Of a stretch of 64,000 nucleotides of DNA, positions 43,301-52,222 are shown piece by piece. Position 1 is the stretch's first letter. Each line of letters begins with the position of its first letter. This DNA is from Actinocrinis puniceicyclus (GTDB lineage: Bacteria > Actinomycetota > Actinomycetes > Streptomycetales > Catenulisporaceae). Below the pieces are notes generated by a model. That model had not been told where the DNA came from. It saw only the letters and a program-made list of their open reading frames with translations, and made no database searches. The stretch covers positions 1 through 64,000 of the forward strand of contig NZ_JAGSXH010000017.1 of assembly GCF_018283645.1 (NCBI RefSeq), in the 5' to 3' direction. The translations under genes were made by a program, and so were the position numbers.

Positions 43301-44935
43301 ACCGCGAAGCACTTCGCCGGCGACGGCGGCACGACCTACGGTTCCTCGACCACGGGCTCTTACAAGATCGACCAGGGTGTCACCACCGTGACACGGTCCC
43401 AGCTGCAGGCGCTCTACCTTCAGCCGTTCCAGACGGCCGTGGCACAGCACTCGGTCGGCGCGGTGATGCCCTCGTATTCGAGCCTTCAGATCGTCGGTGC
43501 GGACGCCGCGCCGATCAAGATGCACGCCCGCGCGGACATGATCACCGGTGTGCTCAAGCAGCAGTACGGCTTCTCCGGCTTCGTGATCAGCGACTGGCAG
43601 GGTATCAACCAGATCGGGCCGGACTACGAGAGCGACATCGAGACGGCCGTGAACGCCGGCATCGACATGGTGATGGTGCCGGACCAGTACACGAACTTCG
43701 AGAGCGATCTCAAGGACCTGGTGGGCAAGGGCCTGGTGTCCGGCGCGCGCATCGACGACGCGGTCGGCAGGATCCTGACGCAGAAGTTCAGGCTCGGCCT
43801 GTTCGAGCGGCCGTTCGCGGACCGGGCCAACGCCGCCACGATCGGCGCCGCGGCGCACCGGGCCGTCGCGCGGCGGGCCGCGGCCGAGTCGCAGGTGCTG
43901 CTGAAGAACGCGGTCGACGCGAGCGGGTCCGCCGTGCTCCCGCTGTCCCCGACCGCGAACGTCTACGTGGCCGGCGGCAACGCCGACGACCTCGGCGACC
44001 AGCTCGGCGGCTGGAGCGTGACCTGGCAGGGCGCCTCGGGCCAGACCGACACGGGCACCACGATCTACCAGGGCATGCGGGCCGACGCGCCGAACGCGCA
44101 CTTCACCTACTCGAAGGACGCCTCGGCGCCGATGACGGGCTCTGACGTCGGTGTGGTCGTGGTCGGCGAGACCCCGTACGCCGAGGGCGTCGGCGACGTC
44201 GGCAACGGCCACACGCTCGATCTCACGGCGGCGGACCGGGCGGCCGTGGACAAGGTGTGCGCGGCGATGAAATGCGTCGTGCTGGTCGTCTCCGGCCGGC
44301 CGATGAACATCGCCCCGATCCAGGCCGAGGCCGGCGCGATCGTGGCCTCGTGGCTGCCGGGTTCGCAGGGCGAGGGCGTGGCGGACACGCTGTTCGGCAA
44401 GGCCCCGTTCACCGGCCGCCTTCCCGACACCTGGGCCAAGCACGTGGACGCCACGACCACGCCGGTGGACGTCGGCATTCCGAGCACCACCGGCGCCTAC
44501 GACCCGCTGTATCCGTATGGTTGGGGTCTGCGGACGGACTCGGAGAAGGCCCGCATCGCCGCGGTGCGGGACGCGCTGGCCGGGCAACCGGGCATCGTCG
44601 CGCAGTTCGGGGCGCTCATGCTCAGCGCGCTGCTGGCCGGCAAGGGCAACTGGAACGCGGACGGCTCGGTACGCAACCAGACCCTCGCGCTGGTGTTGAT
44701 CGGATTGGCCGCCCCGGCGGTCTCGGGCACCACGAGCGCCGCGGAACAGAACGCGAACCTGCTGGTGTCGGTCGTGCGCGACTTCGCCCAGCAGGCGATC
44801 GCGGCGGGCGGCGCGGCGGCGATGACCAAGAGCGCCGCGGCGACCGCGGACGCGGAGCACCGTCTGATGAGCGGCGACCCCGCGGCGGCCATCGCCGGGC
44901 TCGCGAAAGCGTGGTTCGCGGTGCGCGCCGGATAG
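40352..44935 (+). CDS. Multimodular secreted GH3 glycoside hydrolase (CBM32-like, Calx-beta, CBM11-like x2)
   Basis: A 1527-residue exported enzyme. Signal peptide 1-41; F5/8-type-C (CBM32-like) domain about 46-178; Calx-beta 183-293; two CBM11-like domains about 303-474 and 480-664 (both with VKMGGADGEHAELWQSFFTD); second Calx-beta 673-783; GH3 catalytic barrel about 791-1153 with nucleophile D1081 in GFVISDWQGI; GH3 C-domain about 1180-1383; helical tail to 1527. It resembles beta-glucosidase/exo-glucanases that degrade oligo- and polysaccharides outside the cell. ATG 40352 overlaps the CBM13 stop as TGATG, indicating translational coupling with the GH16 unit. Confidence 0.93.
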   Translation: MFSRVADRSRSRARRAPVLTVVLALLAGLLGPGFQRAALAGTAPDANIALGAEATASSAQGADTPASAAVDGDPATRWSSAWSDPQWLQVDLGANAAISGFSTQWEAAFATAYHIEVSSDATTWSQVYATTSGAGGTESVSVPSGTTGRYVRLTGTARTSINGAQYGYSIYEFQVLGHFTQQAVSTGADTASLQQGTSIDLPVRLNMTSTAPVTVDYATSDGSAVSGTDYIAAAGTLTFAPGQSAAAIHLTALPNALHAPTRTFSVTLANAGPPGTAIGPRASTTVSILNNNPVPTDGAVSAIDDFEGSVPFGTGGTGIFTFSSDAASTPTLTQVAAADRPGAAAGNHALQVSYNIGGWGGFSHDLAAAQDWSGYDGFGFWVKGTGSGQKVEFEVKMGGADGEHAELWQSFFTDDVNGWKQVRVGFANLKKRADYQPSGAPNAAQITLTSMWGYAVNLPGDSTNTLLFDDFQVYQSLHVIQDFEGANPITDISGALANTGAFPWGGDANSTPALSVAQLDRPGVTGNHALRGTWVSDTSYGGFSYDLATAAPQDWSPYAGIEFWFYGHNPSNDAVPGSGAEYEFEVKMGGADGEHAELWQSFFTDDWQGWHLIQIPFSSLKRRTDYQPSGAPGDSTIDLTTMRGFALTEPPGSANGEFDVDRFAVYGINTGTLGAHVSTAQAVYAVNPGGTATVGITLTTDGGKALDHDVTVAYSLGGGSAVAGTDYTDASGALTFAAGSASGSTQSFTVQTLANTTASTARTIPIQLTPTGADVTADRPVVVINAHGLPYLDSSLPVATRVRDLLSRMTLEEKIGQMTQAERGDLAHQSDITSAALGSLLSGGGSTPTPNTPQGWADMIDAFQARAQATALQIPLIYGEDSVHGDNNLVGATLFPQNIGMGATRDPALVKQDGQITATETRATGVTWAFSPCLCVARDERWGRTYESFGEDPALVSQMETIIDGLQGSADASTLNKNTSVLATAKHFAGDGGTTYGSSTTGSYKIDQGVTTVTRSQLQALYLQPFQTAVAQHSVGAVMPSYSSLQIVGADAAPIKMHARADMITGVLKQQYGFSGFVISDWQGINQIGPDYESDIETAVNAGIDMVMVPDQYTNFESDLKDLVGKGLVSGARIDDAVGRILTQKFRLGLFERPFADRANAATIGAAAHRAVARRAAAESQVLLKNAVDASGSAVLPLSPTANVYVAGGNADDLGDQLGGWSVTWQGASGQTDTGTTIYQGMRADAPNAHFTYSKDASAPMTGSDVGVVVVGETPYAEGVGDVGNGHTLDLTAADRAAVDKVCAAMKCVVLVVSGRPMNIAPIQAEAGAIVASWLPGSQGEGVADTLFGKAPFTGRLPDTWAKHVDATTTPVDVGIPSTTGAYDPLYPYGWGLRTDSEKARIAAVRDALAGQPGIVAQFGALMLSALLAGKGNWNADGSVRNQTLALVLIGLAAPAVSGTTSAAEQNANLLVSVVRDFAQQAIAAGGAAAMTKSAAATADAEHRLMSGDPAAAIAGLAKAWFAVRAG

Positions 44936-44967
44936 CGGGCGGGTCGGGCAGTACCGGAGACGGTGTG

Positions 44968-44993
44968 CGGGCGGTGTCCTCGGGCACCGCCCG
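44968..44993 (+). terminator. Hairpin after GH3, overlapping the next promoter
   Basis: CGGGCGGTG (44968-44976) and CACCGCCCG (44985-44993) form a 9-bp perfect stem 32 bp after the GH3 stop. The -10 of the next gene begins at the following base. Confidence 0.55.
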
Positions 44994-44999
44994 TACTAT
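44994..44999 (+). promoter_or_regulatory. -10 element of leaderless THUMP methyltransferase gene
   Basis: TACTAT ends seven bases before GTG 45007. No ribosome site is seen. Confidence 0.5.
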
Positions 45000-45006
45000 T
45001 TGATCT

Positions 45007-46212
45007 GTGACCTTCCGCCTCACCGCCCGCTGCGTGCGCGGCCTGGAATGGCTGCTCGCGGCGCAGGTGGCCGAACTCGCGGCGGCGGTCGGATCGAGCG
45101 TGCACGTACAGGCTCTCGCCGAGCGGCAGGTGACTTTCACGGCGGCGGAAGCGGACGCGCGGTGGCTCTCCCTGAGCACGGCCGACGACGTGCTGCTCGA
45201 CCTGGGGACGCTGTACGGGATCGATCACACGCGCGCCGCCGTGCCCGAGCTGGCGCGGCAACTGGCGCGCGTCGACTTCGGTCCGGGGCTGCGCACGGTC
45301 CGGCGGGTGCAGCAGCGACCGCAGGTGCCGCCCGGGGCGCGCTTCGATGTGGTGGCCGCGTTGCTGGGCCGGCGCAACTACAACCGGTTCGCGGTCGAAG
45401 ACGCCGCCGGGGAAGTCATCGCGCGGGCCGTCGGCGCGCGGTATGTGTCGCGCAATCCGGCGGCCGGGCGCGGGGAGCGTGCCGAGACGGCGGAGAGCGA
45501 GTTCACCGTGCGGCTCGCCCTGAGCGGCGAGACGGTCGAGGTCGCGTTGCGGGTGCCGCGCAGGCCGCTGCATCGGCGGCCGTGGAAGCTGGACACCGGT
45601 CCCGGGACGCTGCATCCGCCGCTGGCCGCCGCGCTCGCGCTGATCGGCGGGGGCGCGGCGAGCCCGCCCGCCGCCATCCTCGACCCGTTCTGCGGGGACG
45701 GAACGGTCGCGATCGAGGCGGCGCTCGCGTATCCCGGCGCGGCGGTCACGGCCGCGGACCTCGACGCGCGGCGCGTGGCTAACGCGCGCGCCAACGCCGA
45801 GCGCGCCGGAGTCGCGGCGCGGACGCGTCTGATCCGGGCGGACGCCGGGCGGCCGGTGTGGCGGGAGCGCGGTTTCGAGCTGCTGGTCACCAATCCGCCG
45901 TGGAACCGGGCCGTGGGAGCGGCCGGGGCGCTCGCGGACGGCCTCGACGCGTTCTGGCGGACCACGCCGGACGCGCTGGCGGCGTGCGGCCGGATCTGCA
46001 CGGTGGCGGACGCGGATCTCGACGTGCCGGCCCGGCTTCGGCGCCGCGGTTATTCGGTGGCGCTCGCGCAGAGCATCCGCCTGGCCGGCCGGGTGTCGCA
46101 CCTCATCCTGGCGGCGCCGCCGCACGCCGCAGAGGTCGCGCTGCCCGCAGCGCTCGGGCAGTGGCGCGAGCGCGCCGCGAAAGCCGCGATCGTGACGGAA
46201 AGCGGTTTCTGA
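45007..46212 (+). CDS. THUMP-domain RNA methyltransferase (RlmL/Trm14-like)
   Basis: A 401-residue enzyme. The N-terminal half (about 1-190) is an NFLD/THUMP-like RNA-binding region starting with the typical RCVRGLEWLLAAQV; the C-half (about 195-390) is a Rossmann methyltransferase with motif I ILDPFCGDGTVAIEAAL and catalytic NPPW. N2-guanine methylation of rRNA or tRNA is the usual activity of this group. The R-R-P-L-H-R-R segment before motif I is also family-typical. The start GTG 45007 fits a leaderless promoter. Confidence 0.85.
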   Translation: MTFRLTARCVRGLEWLLAAQVAELAAAVGSSVHVQALAERQVTFTAAEADARWLSLSTADDVLLDLGTLYGIDHTRAAVPELARQLARVDFGPGLRTVRRVQQRPQVPPGARFDVVAALLGRRNYNRFAVEDAAGEVIARAVGARYVSRNPAAGRGERAETAESEFTVRLALSGETVEVALRVPRRPLHRRPWKLDTGPGTLHPPLAAALALIGGGAASPPAAILDPFCGDGTVAIEAALAYPGAAVTAADLDARRVANARANAERAGVAARTRLIRADAGRPVWRERGFELLVTNPPWNRAVGAAGALADGLDAFWRTTPDALAACGRICTVADADLDVPARLRRRGYSVALAQSIRLAGRVSHLILAAPPHAAEVALPAALGQWRERAAKAAIVTESGF

Positions 46213-46320
46213 ACGGAGCATCAGGTCTCTGTTCCAGACGCCCCTGGCGCGCGCCCTGCCTGCGCGCACGGTTGCTGATCGTGCCGGGCGGTACCGGCGG
46301 TACCGGGCGGCGCGCGCGCA

Positions 46321-47520
46321 GTGGACACTGTAGGCGTGGGAATCTCCGAGGTTGAGTTCCTCGGCTCGGACGACGACGCCGAGCCAGACGAGCCGGGTGC
46401 GACCGGGACCGTGCCGGACCGCCGCGACGCGGGCACGGCGCCGGCCGGGACGACGGATACCCCAACGGCGCACGCCGAAGCCGCCGGCAGCCCGCGGACG
46501 CGAGTGGAGACGCTCGGCTCCGAGCCGCCGCGCCGCCGGTTGCGCTTCCTGGACCCGGTGTCGCAGCAACGCATCGCGGCAAGCCGGTGGGTCACGCCGG
46601 TCACCGCGCTGCTCGCGGCGCTGATCCTCGCGGTCGGGGGCGGTGTATTCGCGGTGATGCGGCATCAGAGCCAGAGCACCGACGAGTTCTCCATCACGAT
46701 GGTCTCCGCGCAGTACACGCTGCGTCAGGACGCCTCGGGCATCGATCTGATGATGGCGGTGCAGAACACCGGCGCGACGATGGTCGAGCTGACCGGCGTC
46801 TCGATCTACCAGCCGGGCCTGATCCGGTTCGCGCAGAGCGGGCAGGCGCCGGGCACGGCCGAGTACGAGGCCGGTGCGCCGGGCGTCTCACCGCTGGGTG
46901 TCGGCACCGGGATCACGCCGGTGGCGCTCGCGCCCAAGGACGTCGAGGTGGTCGCGGTCCCGTTCCGGTACGACTGTTCCCGCTCCGGTGAGCCGCCGGT
47001 GACCCGCACGGTCAGCCTCGGGGGATTCAGCTCGCGCGGCGCCTTCCACGCGCTCAAGGTGGCGCTGCCGTTGACCGACGCGACGCCGTGGCAGGGCAGC
47101 GACGTGCTGCGCACCGCGCTGTGCGACAGGCCCTCGCCTCAGGCCGATCTCAAGATCACCTACAACGGTATCGGCGACGTTCTGGCGGAGCTGACCCCGG
47201 TTCGTTTCAACTACAGCGTCACGCTCACCGCGCCGGCGGACACTTCCGTCACCGTCAGCAGCCTCTCGCAGGACAACCCGGGTATCAGCGCCTCGACCGA
47301 CCCGGGGCTGCCGGTCACCGTGCTCGACGGCCAGAGCGTGCGGCTGACGATCTCCTGGCGGGTGATGAGCTGCGTCATCGCCACGTCGGTGCACTCCGTG
47401 AACGGGGTGCAGATCACCGCCACCGCGAATCAGAGCGTGCAGACCTGGGACGCGAGACTCGGCCCGCAGTTCACCAAGGACCTCGACGCCGAGATCAGCA
47501 CGGTCTGCTCGGGTGGATAG
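46321..47520 (+). CDS. Single-pass membrane protein with large extracytoplasmic domain, unknown
   Basis: A 399-residue protein. Acidic and Pro/Thr-rich cytoplasmic N-terminus (about 1-90), one membrane helix (about 95-115, VTALLAALILAVGGGVFAVM) and a beta-rich outer domain with four cysteines, two close together in a DCSRSGEPP segment and the C-terminal STVCSGG. Similar proteins occur singly in streptomycetes without assigned function. GTG 46321 or GTG 46336 may be the start; neither has a ribosome site. A GTACCG direct repeat lies just upstream. Confidence 0.65.
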   Translation: MDTVGVGISEVEFLGSDDDAEPDEPGATGTVPDRRDAGTAPAGTTDTPTAHAEAAGSPRTRVETLGSEPPRRRLRFLDPVSQQRIAASRWVTPVTALLAALILAVGGGVFAVMRHQSQSTDEFSITMVSAQYTLRQDASGIDLMMAVQNTGATMVELTGVSIYQPGLIRFAQSGQAPGTAEYEAGAPGVSPLGVGTGITPVALAPKDVEVVAVPFRYDCSRSGEPPVTRTVSLGGFSSRGAFHALKVALPLTDATPWQGSDVLRTALCDRPSPQADLKITYNGIGDVLAELTPVRFNYSVTLTAPADTSVTVSSLSQDNPGISASTDPGLPVTVLDGQSVRLTISWRVMSCVIATSVHSVNGVQITATANQSVQTWDARLGPQFTKDLDAEISTVCSGG

Positions 47521-47667
47521 CGCTCGGGCCGTTGGCCGCCGGCGGATCCGTGCGACCCCCCGGGGTGAACCGCCGCGGTCCGCCCGACGTGCCGCCGTGC
47601 GCATGCCTCGGCCGAACGCGGGCATGTTCGAACCCGCCCACGCACCACAGGACGGAGAGTCACGATC

Positions 47668-48444
47668 GTGACCAGGACGATGTACGACGGTGTAGATGCG
47701 AGTCTGCTGCCGACGAGCGCGGAACTCGTCGGCGGCTATGTGGACGGCCTGTACCGGTGGTCCGCCGCGAACTGGACCCGGTTCCCGGACGCGGTCAAGG
47801 TGCGCATCGCGGTGTTTCCGACCACGAACGACGGCCATGTGCTCGACGTGGAACCGGGCAACGCCACCCCGGCCGAATCGGTGGACTGGGTTCTGATGCG
47901 CCGGCACGCCGGGGTCGACCCGACCGTCTACATGAGCTACTCCACCTGGCCGCAGCTGCGCTCCGCGTTCCAGGCGCGGGGTGTGGCCGAGCCGCACTAC
48001 TGGGTGGCGCTGTACGACGGGGTGGCCACGATCCCGGCCGGCGCCGTCGCCAAGCAGTACTACAACAACAATCAACTGGGCTACGACCTGTCAGTGGTCG
48101 CCGACCACTGGCCTGGCGTCGACCCGTCGCCGATCGCGGTTCCCACCGCCAGGGTCCGGAGGAACGACATGCACGTCGATCTGAAGCTGAACACGCCGGT
48201 GGTCTTCACCAACCCGGCAGCCGCGCTCGGCGGGCAGGCGATCATGCTGCTGGCCAGCGACTTCGGCACGGCGAACGTGCGGGTGGCGACCTACAGCTTC
48301 AAGACCGAAGGCTGGTCGGTCAGCGAGCACGAGATCACCTCGACCGGCGCCGCACTGAGCCTGCCGCTGCCGGCCGACACGAACAAGGTCTCGGTCGTCG
48401 TGACGGCGGGCGACTTCCCGGTCGGCCTCGACGTGCTCGCCTGA
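47668..48444 (+). CDS. Glycoside hydrolase-like (GH25/DUF1906-type barrel) hypothetical protein
   Basis: A 258-residue protein without signal peptide. Residues ~5-150 look like the barrel of lysozyme-like GH25/DUF1906 proteins: MYDGVDASLLP, VFPTTNDGHVLDVEPGNATP with the D-x-E pair, YMSYSTWPQL and YWVALYDG. The C-terminal ~100 residues are a beta-sandwich of unknown type. The context (no phage or wall genes) does not define the role; a secreted-by-other-means cell-wall lysin relative or a catalytically inactive fold are both possible. Confidence 0.6.
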   Translation: MTRTMYDGVDASLLPTSAELVGGYVDGLYRWSAANWTRFPDAVKVRIAVFPTTNDGHVLDVEPGNATPAESVDWVLMRRHAGVDPTVYMSYSTWPQLRSAFQARGVAEPHYWVALYDGVATIPAGAVAKQYYNNNQLGYDLSVVADHWPGVDPSPIAVPTARVRRNDMHVDLKLNTPVVFTNPAAALGGQAIMLLASDFGTANVRVATYSFKTEGWSVSEHEITSTGAALSLPLPADTNKVSVVVTAGDFPVGLDVLA

Positions 48445-48519
48445 GCCGCGGTCGCGGGCGGCCGGCCGGCAACCGGCGGATCCGGCCGACCCGACCCGAC
48501 CCGGACCGGGCGCCGCGCC

Positions 48520-49929
48520 TCAGTCCGGCGAGCGGGTCATGCCGAGCACGTCGAGCAGTTCGTCCAACTGCCGCTCGCTGATCGCGCCGGACTCCACGTG
48601 TCCACGGTCGGTCACCGCCTGCCGGATCGTCGTGCCCTGAACCAGGGACTGCTTGGCGATCTTCGCCGCCTCCTCGTAGCCGACGACCCGGTTCAGCGGC
48701 GTGACGATCGCCGGCGAGGACTGGGCGTACTCGCGCAGCCGGTCCACGTTCGCTTCGAGCCCTGATACGCAGCGGTCGGCCAGCAGCCGGGCCGCGGCCG
48801 CCGGCAGCCTGATCGACTCCAGCAGGTTGCGCGCGAGCACCGGCAGCGTGACGTTGAGCTCGAATTCGCCCGAGGCGCAGCCGAAGGCGACCGCCGCGTC
48901 GTTGCCGACGACCTGAATGCACACCATGCGCACCGCCTCGGGAATCACCGGGTTGACCTTCCCCGGCATGATCGAGGAACCGGGCTGCAGGTCAGGCAGC
49001 GCGAGCTCGCCGAGCCCGGCGCGCGGCCCGGAACCCATCCAGCGCAGGTCGCCGCAGATCTTGAACAGGGCCAGCGCGAGGGCGCGCAACTGCCCGGAGG
49101 TCTCGGCCAGCGCGTCGCGGGCGCCCTGGGCCTCGAAGTGGTTGCGCGCCGCGGTGAACGGCAGGCCGGTGTCCTCGGCCAGTCGCGCGACGACGGCCGC
49201 GGCGAAGCCGGGCGGGGCGTTCAGGCCCGTGCCGACCGCGGTGCCGCCGAGCGGCAGTTCGGCCAGCCGGGGCAGCGCGGACTCCAGCCGCTGCACGGCC
49301 CGGCGCACCTGCGCGGCGTAGCCGCCGAACTCCTGGCCGAGGGTGACCGGCGTGGCGTCCATCAGGTGCGTGCGCCCGGCCTTGACCACCTCGGCCCACA
49401 GCCCCGCCTTGGTCGCCAGCGCCTGCTCCAGCAGGTCCAGGGCCGGCAGCAGGTCGCGCACCAGCAGTTCGGTCGCGGCGACGTGGATCGACGCCGGGAA
49501 GACGTCGTTAGAACTCTGCGACGCGTTCACCTGGTCGTTCGGGTGCACCGGCCGGCCCAGCCGCTCGGCCGCGAGGGTTGCGATCACCTCGTTGGCGTTC
49601 ATGTTCGACGAGGTCCCGGAGCCGGTCTGGAAGACGTCGACCGGGAACTGCGCGTCCCAGCGGCCCTCGGCCACCTCGGTGGCGGCCGCGCGGATCGCCG
49701 CGGCCAGATCGGGTTCGAGCACCCCGAGCGCCGCGTTCGCACCGGCCGCCGCCGCCTTGATCCGGCCGAGCGCGGCGATGTGCGCGCGTTCGAGGCGCAG
49801 CCCGGAGATCGGAAAGTTCTCCACCGCGCGCTGGGTCTGGGCCCGCCACTTGGCGTGCGCGGGGACCAGGACCTCCCCCATCGAGTCGTGTTCCACCCGC
49901 GTGCCCTCGTGCGGCGTGGCGCTGTCCAT
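48520..49929 (-). CDS. fumC: Class II fumarate hydratase
   Basis: A 469-residue homotetrameric-type fumarase interconverting fumarate and malate in the TCA cycle. [41 protein letters not shown] and the superfamily signature [11 protein letters not shown] are all intact; length is normal. ATG 49929 is chosen because AGGAGG lies 8 bases upstream; GTG 49938 is too close to it. The divergent lactate-oxidising flavoenzyme starts only 30 bp away. Confidence 0.95.
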   Translation of the reverse strand: MDSATPHEGTRVEHDSMGEVLVPAHAKWRAQTQRAVENFPISGLRLERAHIAALGRIKAAAAGANAALGVLEPDLAAAIRAAATEVAEGRWDAQFPVDVFQTGSGTSSNMNANEVIATLAAERLGRPVHPNDQVNASQSSNDVFPASIHVAATELLVRDLLPALDLLEQALATKAGLWAEVVKAGRTHLMDATPVTLGQEFGGYAAQVRRAVQRLESALPRLAELPLGGTAVGTGLNAPPGFAAAVVARLAEDTGLPFTAARNHFEAQGARDALAETSGQLRALALALFKICGDLRWMGSGPRAGLGELALPDLQPGSSIMPGKVNPVIPEAVRMVCIQVVGNDAAVAFGCASGEFELNVTLPVLARNLLESIRLPAAAARLLADRCVSGLEANVDRLREYAQSSPAIVTPLNRVVGYEEAAKIAKQSLVQGTTIRQAVTDRGHVESGAISERQLDELLDVLGMTRSPD

Positions 49930-49959
49930 GGCGCTCACCTCCTCCTACCATCCTCGCTT

Positions 49960-51183
49960 ATGACCGCTTCCGATACCCCCGCATCGGCCCGCGTACCTCA
50001 GCCGGCACCCAAGGACTGGTCCGCGTTCCAGTACGAGATCTACCTCAACGGCGTGGCGGGCACGGTTCCGCGGCTGCCGACGGACCTTTCCCGGCTGGAG
50101 CAGGTCGCCGAGCAGCGCCTCGGCCCGGGACCGGTGGGTTATGTGGCCGGGGCGGCAGGCGACGGCAAGAGCGCGCGGGCGAACCGCGCGGCGCTGGATC
50201 GGTGGCGGATCGTGCCGCGGATGCTGCGGGACGTGCAGCGGCGCGACCTCTCGGTGGAACTGCTCGGCACGCGGCTGCCGGCTCCGGTGGCGCTCGCGCC
50301 GGTGGGCGTCCTGTCGATCATGCACCCCGACGCGGAGCCCGCGGCGGCCCGCGCCGCCGCCGCGCAGGACCTGCCGTTCACCCTGTCCACCGCGTCGAGC
50401 ACGACGCTGGAGCAGGTGGCCGAGGCGATGGACGCGGTGCGCCCGGGATCCGAGCGCTGGTTCCAGCTGTACTGGCCCAGGGACCGCGAGGTGACGATCA
50501 GCCTGCTGACACGGGCGGCGCGGGCGGGCTACCGGGTGCTGGTGGTGACGCTGGACACCTGGCTGCTGGCGTGGCGGCCGCGCGACCTGGACCAGGCGTA
50601 TCTTCCGTTCCTGCGCGGCGTCGGCACGGCGAACTACTTCAGCGACCCGGCGTTCCTGGCGGGGCTGGCCAAGCCGGTGCACGAGGACCTGAACGCCGCG
50701 GTGCTGCACTTCGCCCAGATGTTCGCGGACCCGTCGAAGACCTGGGCCGACCTGGAGTTCCTGCGCGAGCACTGGGACGGCCCGATCGTGCTTAAGGGTG
50801 TGCTGCATCCCGATGACGCGCGTCGCGCGGCGGACGCTGGGATGGACGGCGTCGTGGTGTCCAACCACGGCGGGCGGCAGGTGAACGGAGCGATCGGCGC
50901 GGCGGACGCGCTGCCGGGTGTCGTGCGGGCCGTCGGCGAGCGCATGACCGTGCTCTTCGACAGCGGGGTGCGCGGCGGTGACGACGTGTTCAAGGCCCTG
51001 GCGCTCGGCGCGCGAGCCGTGCTGCTCGGCCGCCCGTACGCGTACGGGCTCGGGCTCGATGGACAGGCGGGGGTCGAGCACGTGCTGCGGTGCCTGCTGG
51101 CCGAGTTCGAACTCACTCTCGCCCTGTCCGGGTATACCGAACCCGGCCAGCTGACACCTGGGGCGCTCACCCGCGAACCCTGA
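49960..51183 (+). CDS. FMN-dependent alpha-hydroxyacid oxidase/lactate 2-monooxygenase-like
   Basis: A 407-residue TIM-barrel flavoenzyme. The N-terminal WSAFQYEIYLNGVAGTVPRL is lactate 2-monooxygenase-like; the FMN/substrate motifs LAPVGVLSIMHPD, VTLDTWLLAWRPRDLD, VLKGVLHPDDA, VSNHGGRQ (catalytic His) and FDSGVRGGDDV are present. The enzyme would oxidise L-lactate or a related 2-hydroxyacid. A TACCAT hexamer ends 8 bases before ATG 49960 and there is no good ribosome site. Its promoter must overlap that of fumC in 30 bp. Confidence 0.88.
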   Translation: MTASDTPASARVPQPAPKDWSAFQYEIYLNGVAGTVPRLPTDLSRLEQVAEQRLGPGPVGYVAGAAGDGKSARANRAALDRWRIVPRMLRDVQRRDLSVELLGTRLPAPVALAPVGVLSIMHPDAEPAAARAAAAQDLPFTLSTASSTTLEQVAEAMDAVRPGSERWFQLYWPRDREVTISLLTRAARAGYRVLVVTLDTWLLAWRPRDLDQAYLPFLRGVGTANYFSDPAFLAGLAKPVHEDLNAAVLHFAQMFADPSKTWADLEFLREHWDGPIVLKGVLHPDDARRAADAGMDGVVVSNHGGRQVNGAIGAADALPGVVRAVGERMTVLFDSGVRGGDDVFKALALGARAVLLGRPYAYGLGLDGQAGVEHVLRCLLAEFELTLALSGYTEPGQLTPGALTREP

Positions 51184-51206
51184 TCCCAAGTAGGGGCCTG
51201 CGATGC

Positions 51207-52004
51207 TCAGTGCGTAGCCGAGGACCCGGTGCGATTCTGCTTGCGGCCGCCCTTCTTCGCCGCCGTGGCGTTCTGCCGCTTGCCGCGCGCGGCTCCGGCG
51301 CCGTCGTGCGGTACGGACCCGTTCCCGTTGCCATTGCCGTTGTTCGCAACACCATTATTTGCGGCACCGTTGTTCGCGGCACCGTTGTTCGGCTTGGTGA
51401 AGCCCGCGGCGTAGCCCTTGCCCGAACCGTTCATCGCGCGGTCCCCGGCCACGACCGGCAGCGGACCGAAGATCCGGGTGCCCGGCAGCTGCTGGTCGTC
51501 GCCGGTGTAGAAATCGCGGACCGCCTTGTGCACCTGGTGCAGGTCCAGCAGGCCGTCGCCGTTGCGGTCGCAGGCCTCGAAGGCGTGCTCGGCGTCGTCG
51601 GCGCACACGCCGTAGGCGTTGAACCAGGTGGTCAACTGCTCGATGCCGAGCTCACCGCGCGCGTCGGTGTCGGAGAGGTCGAAGACCGCCGTCACGATCG
51701 GCGCGATGAGCCGCTCGTAGCCCTCCTCGGCCCCGACGATCAGCCGCTCGCACGCCGAGAGGAACTGATCCCGCGAGATCCGCTCGCCGTGCTGGCGGCC
51801 CGCGACGCCGCACAGCGCCGCCCAGAGCCGCTGATACATCGCGTGCACCTGTTCGTACTGCGGCGAGCCGGGGCCGAACCCGATGGCCTGGCACACGTTC
51901 ACCGCGGCCATGTCGTAGTCCTCCGCCGTGATGTGGCCGTCGCCGTCCGCGTCGAGCAGTTCGAAGCGGCGGTCGAGCTTGGCCCGCTGGAAGTCGCTGA
52001 GCAT
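51207..52004 (-). CDS. EF-hand calcium-binding protein with Asn/Gly-rich tail
   Basis: A 265-residue cytoplasmic protein of the calerythrin-like type. EF-hand loops are clear at about 19-30 (DADGDGHITAED) and about 143-154 (DRNGDGLLDLHQ), with a weaker one between (DTDARGELGIEQ). The last ~65 residues are a low-complexity NNGAANNG/NGNG repeat followed by a basic end. The repeat is built from 12-bp tandem units at about 51330-51395. ATG 52004 follows AAGGAG at 6 bases. A calcium buffer or sensor role is inferred from family. Confidence 0.87.
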   Translation of the reverse strand: MLSDFQRAKLDRRFELLDADGDGHITAEDYDMAAVNVCQAIGFGPGSPQYEQVHAMYQRLWAALCGVAGRQHGERISRDQFLSACERLIVGAEEGYERLIAPIVTAVFDLSDTDARGELGIEQLTTWFNAYGVCADDAEHAFEACDRNGDGLLDLHQVHKAVRDFYTGDDQQLPGTRIFGPLPVVAGDRAMNGSGKGYAAGFTKPNNGAANNGAANNGVANNGNGNGNGSVPHDGAGAARGKRQNATAAKKGGRKQNRTGSSATH

Positions 52005-52222
52005 CACGAACTCCTTGCCTGGTTGGCTGAGTGCGGAGCAGGCGCACGGCCCGGTCCGCACCTGTCGCCCTCCAGTCATCCGGGCGCCCGGGCGGGCCGC
52101 ATCCCCGCGCGGCCACACAGGTGACCGCGAAGTCAGCCGCGTGGCGGACCGGTCACCCACCCGGCGCTGCCGGATTGCCAGGGGCGTCGCTCGGCGGGCC
52201 TGAGCCGGGCCTGAGCCGGGCC

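Noticed and set aside
41027-44860. A 1277-codon open frame antisense to the GH3 gene
   Set aside because: High-GC codon bias leaves the antisense frame open. It shows no domain, no signal and no ribosome site, while the sense frame is a complete multidomain enzyme.
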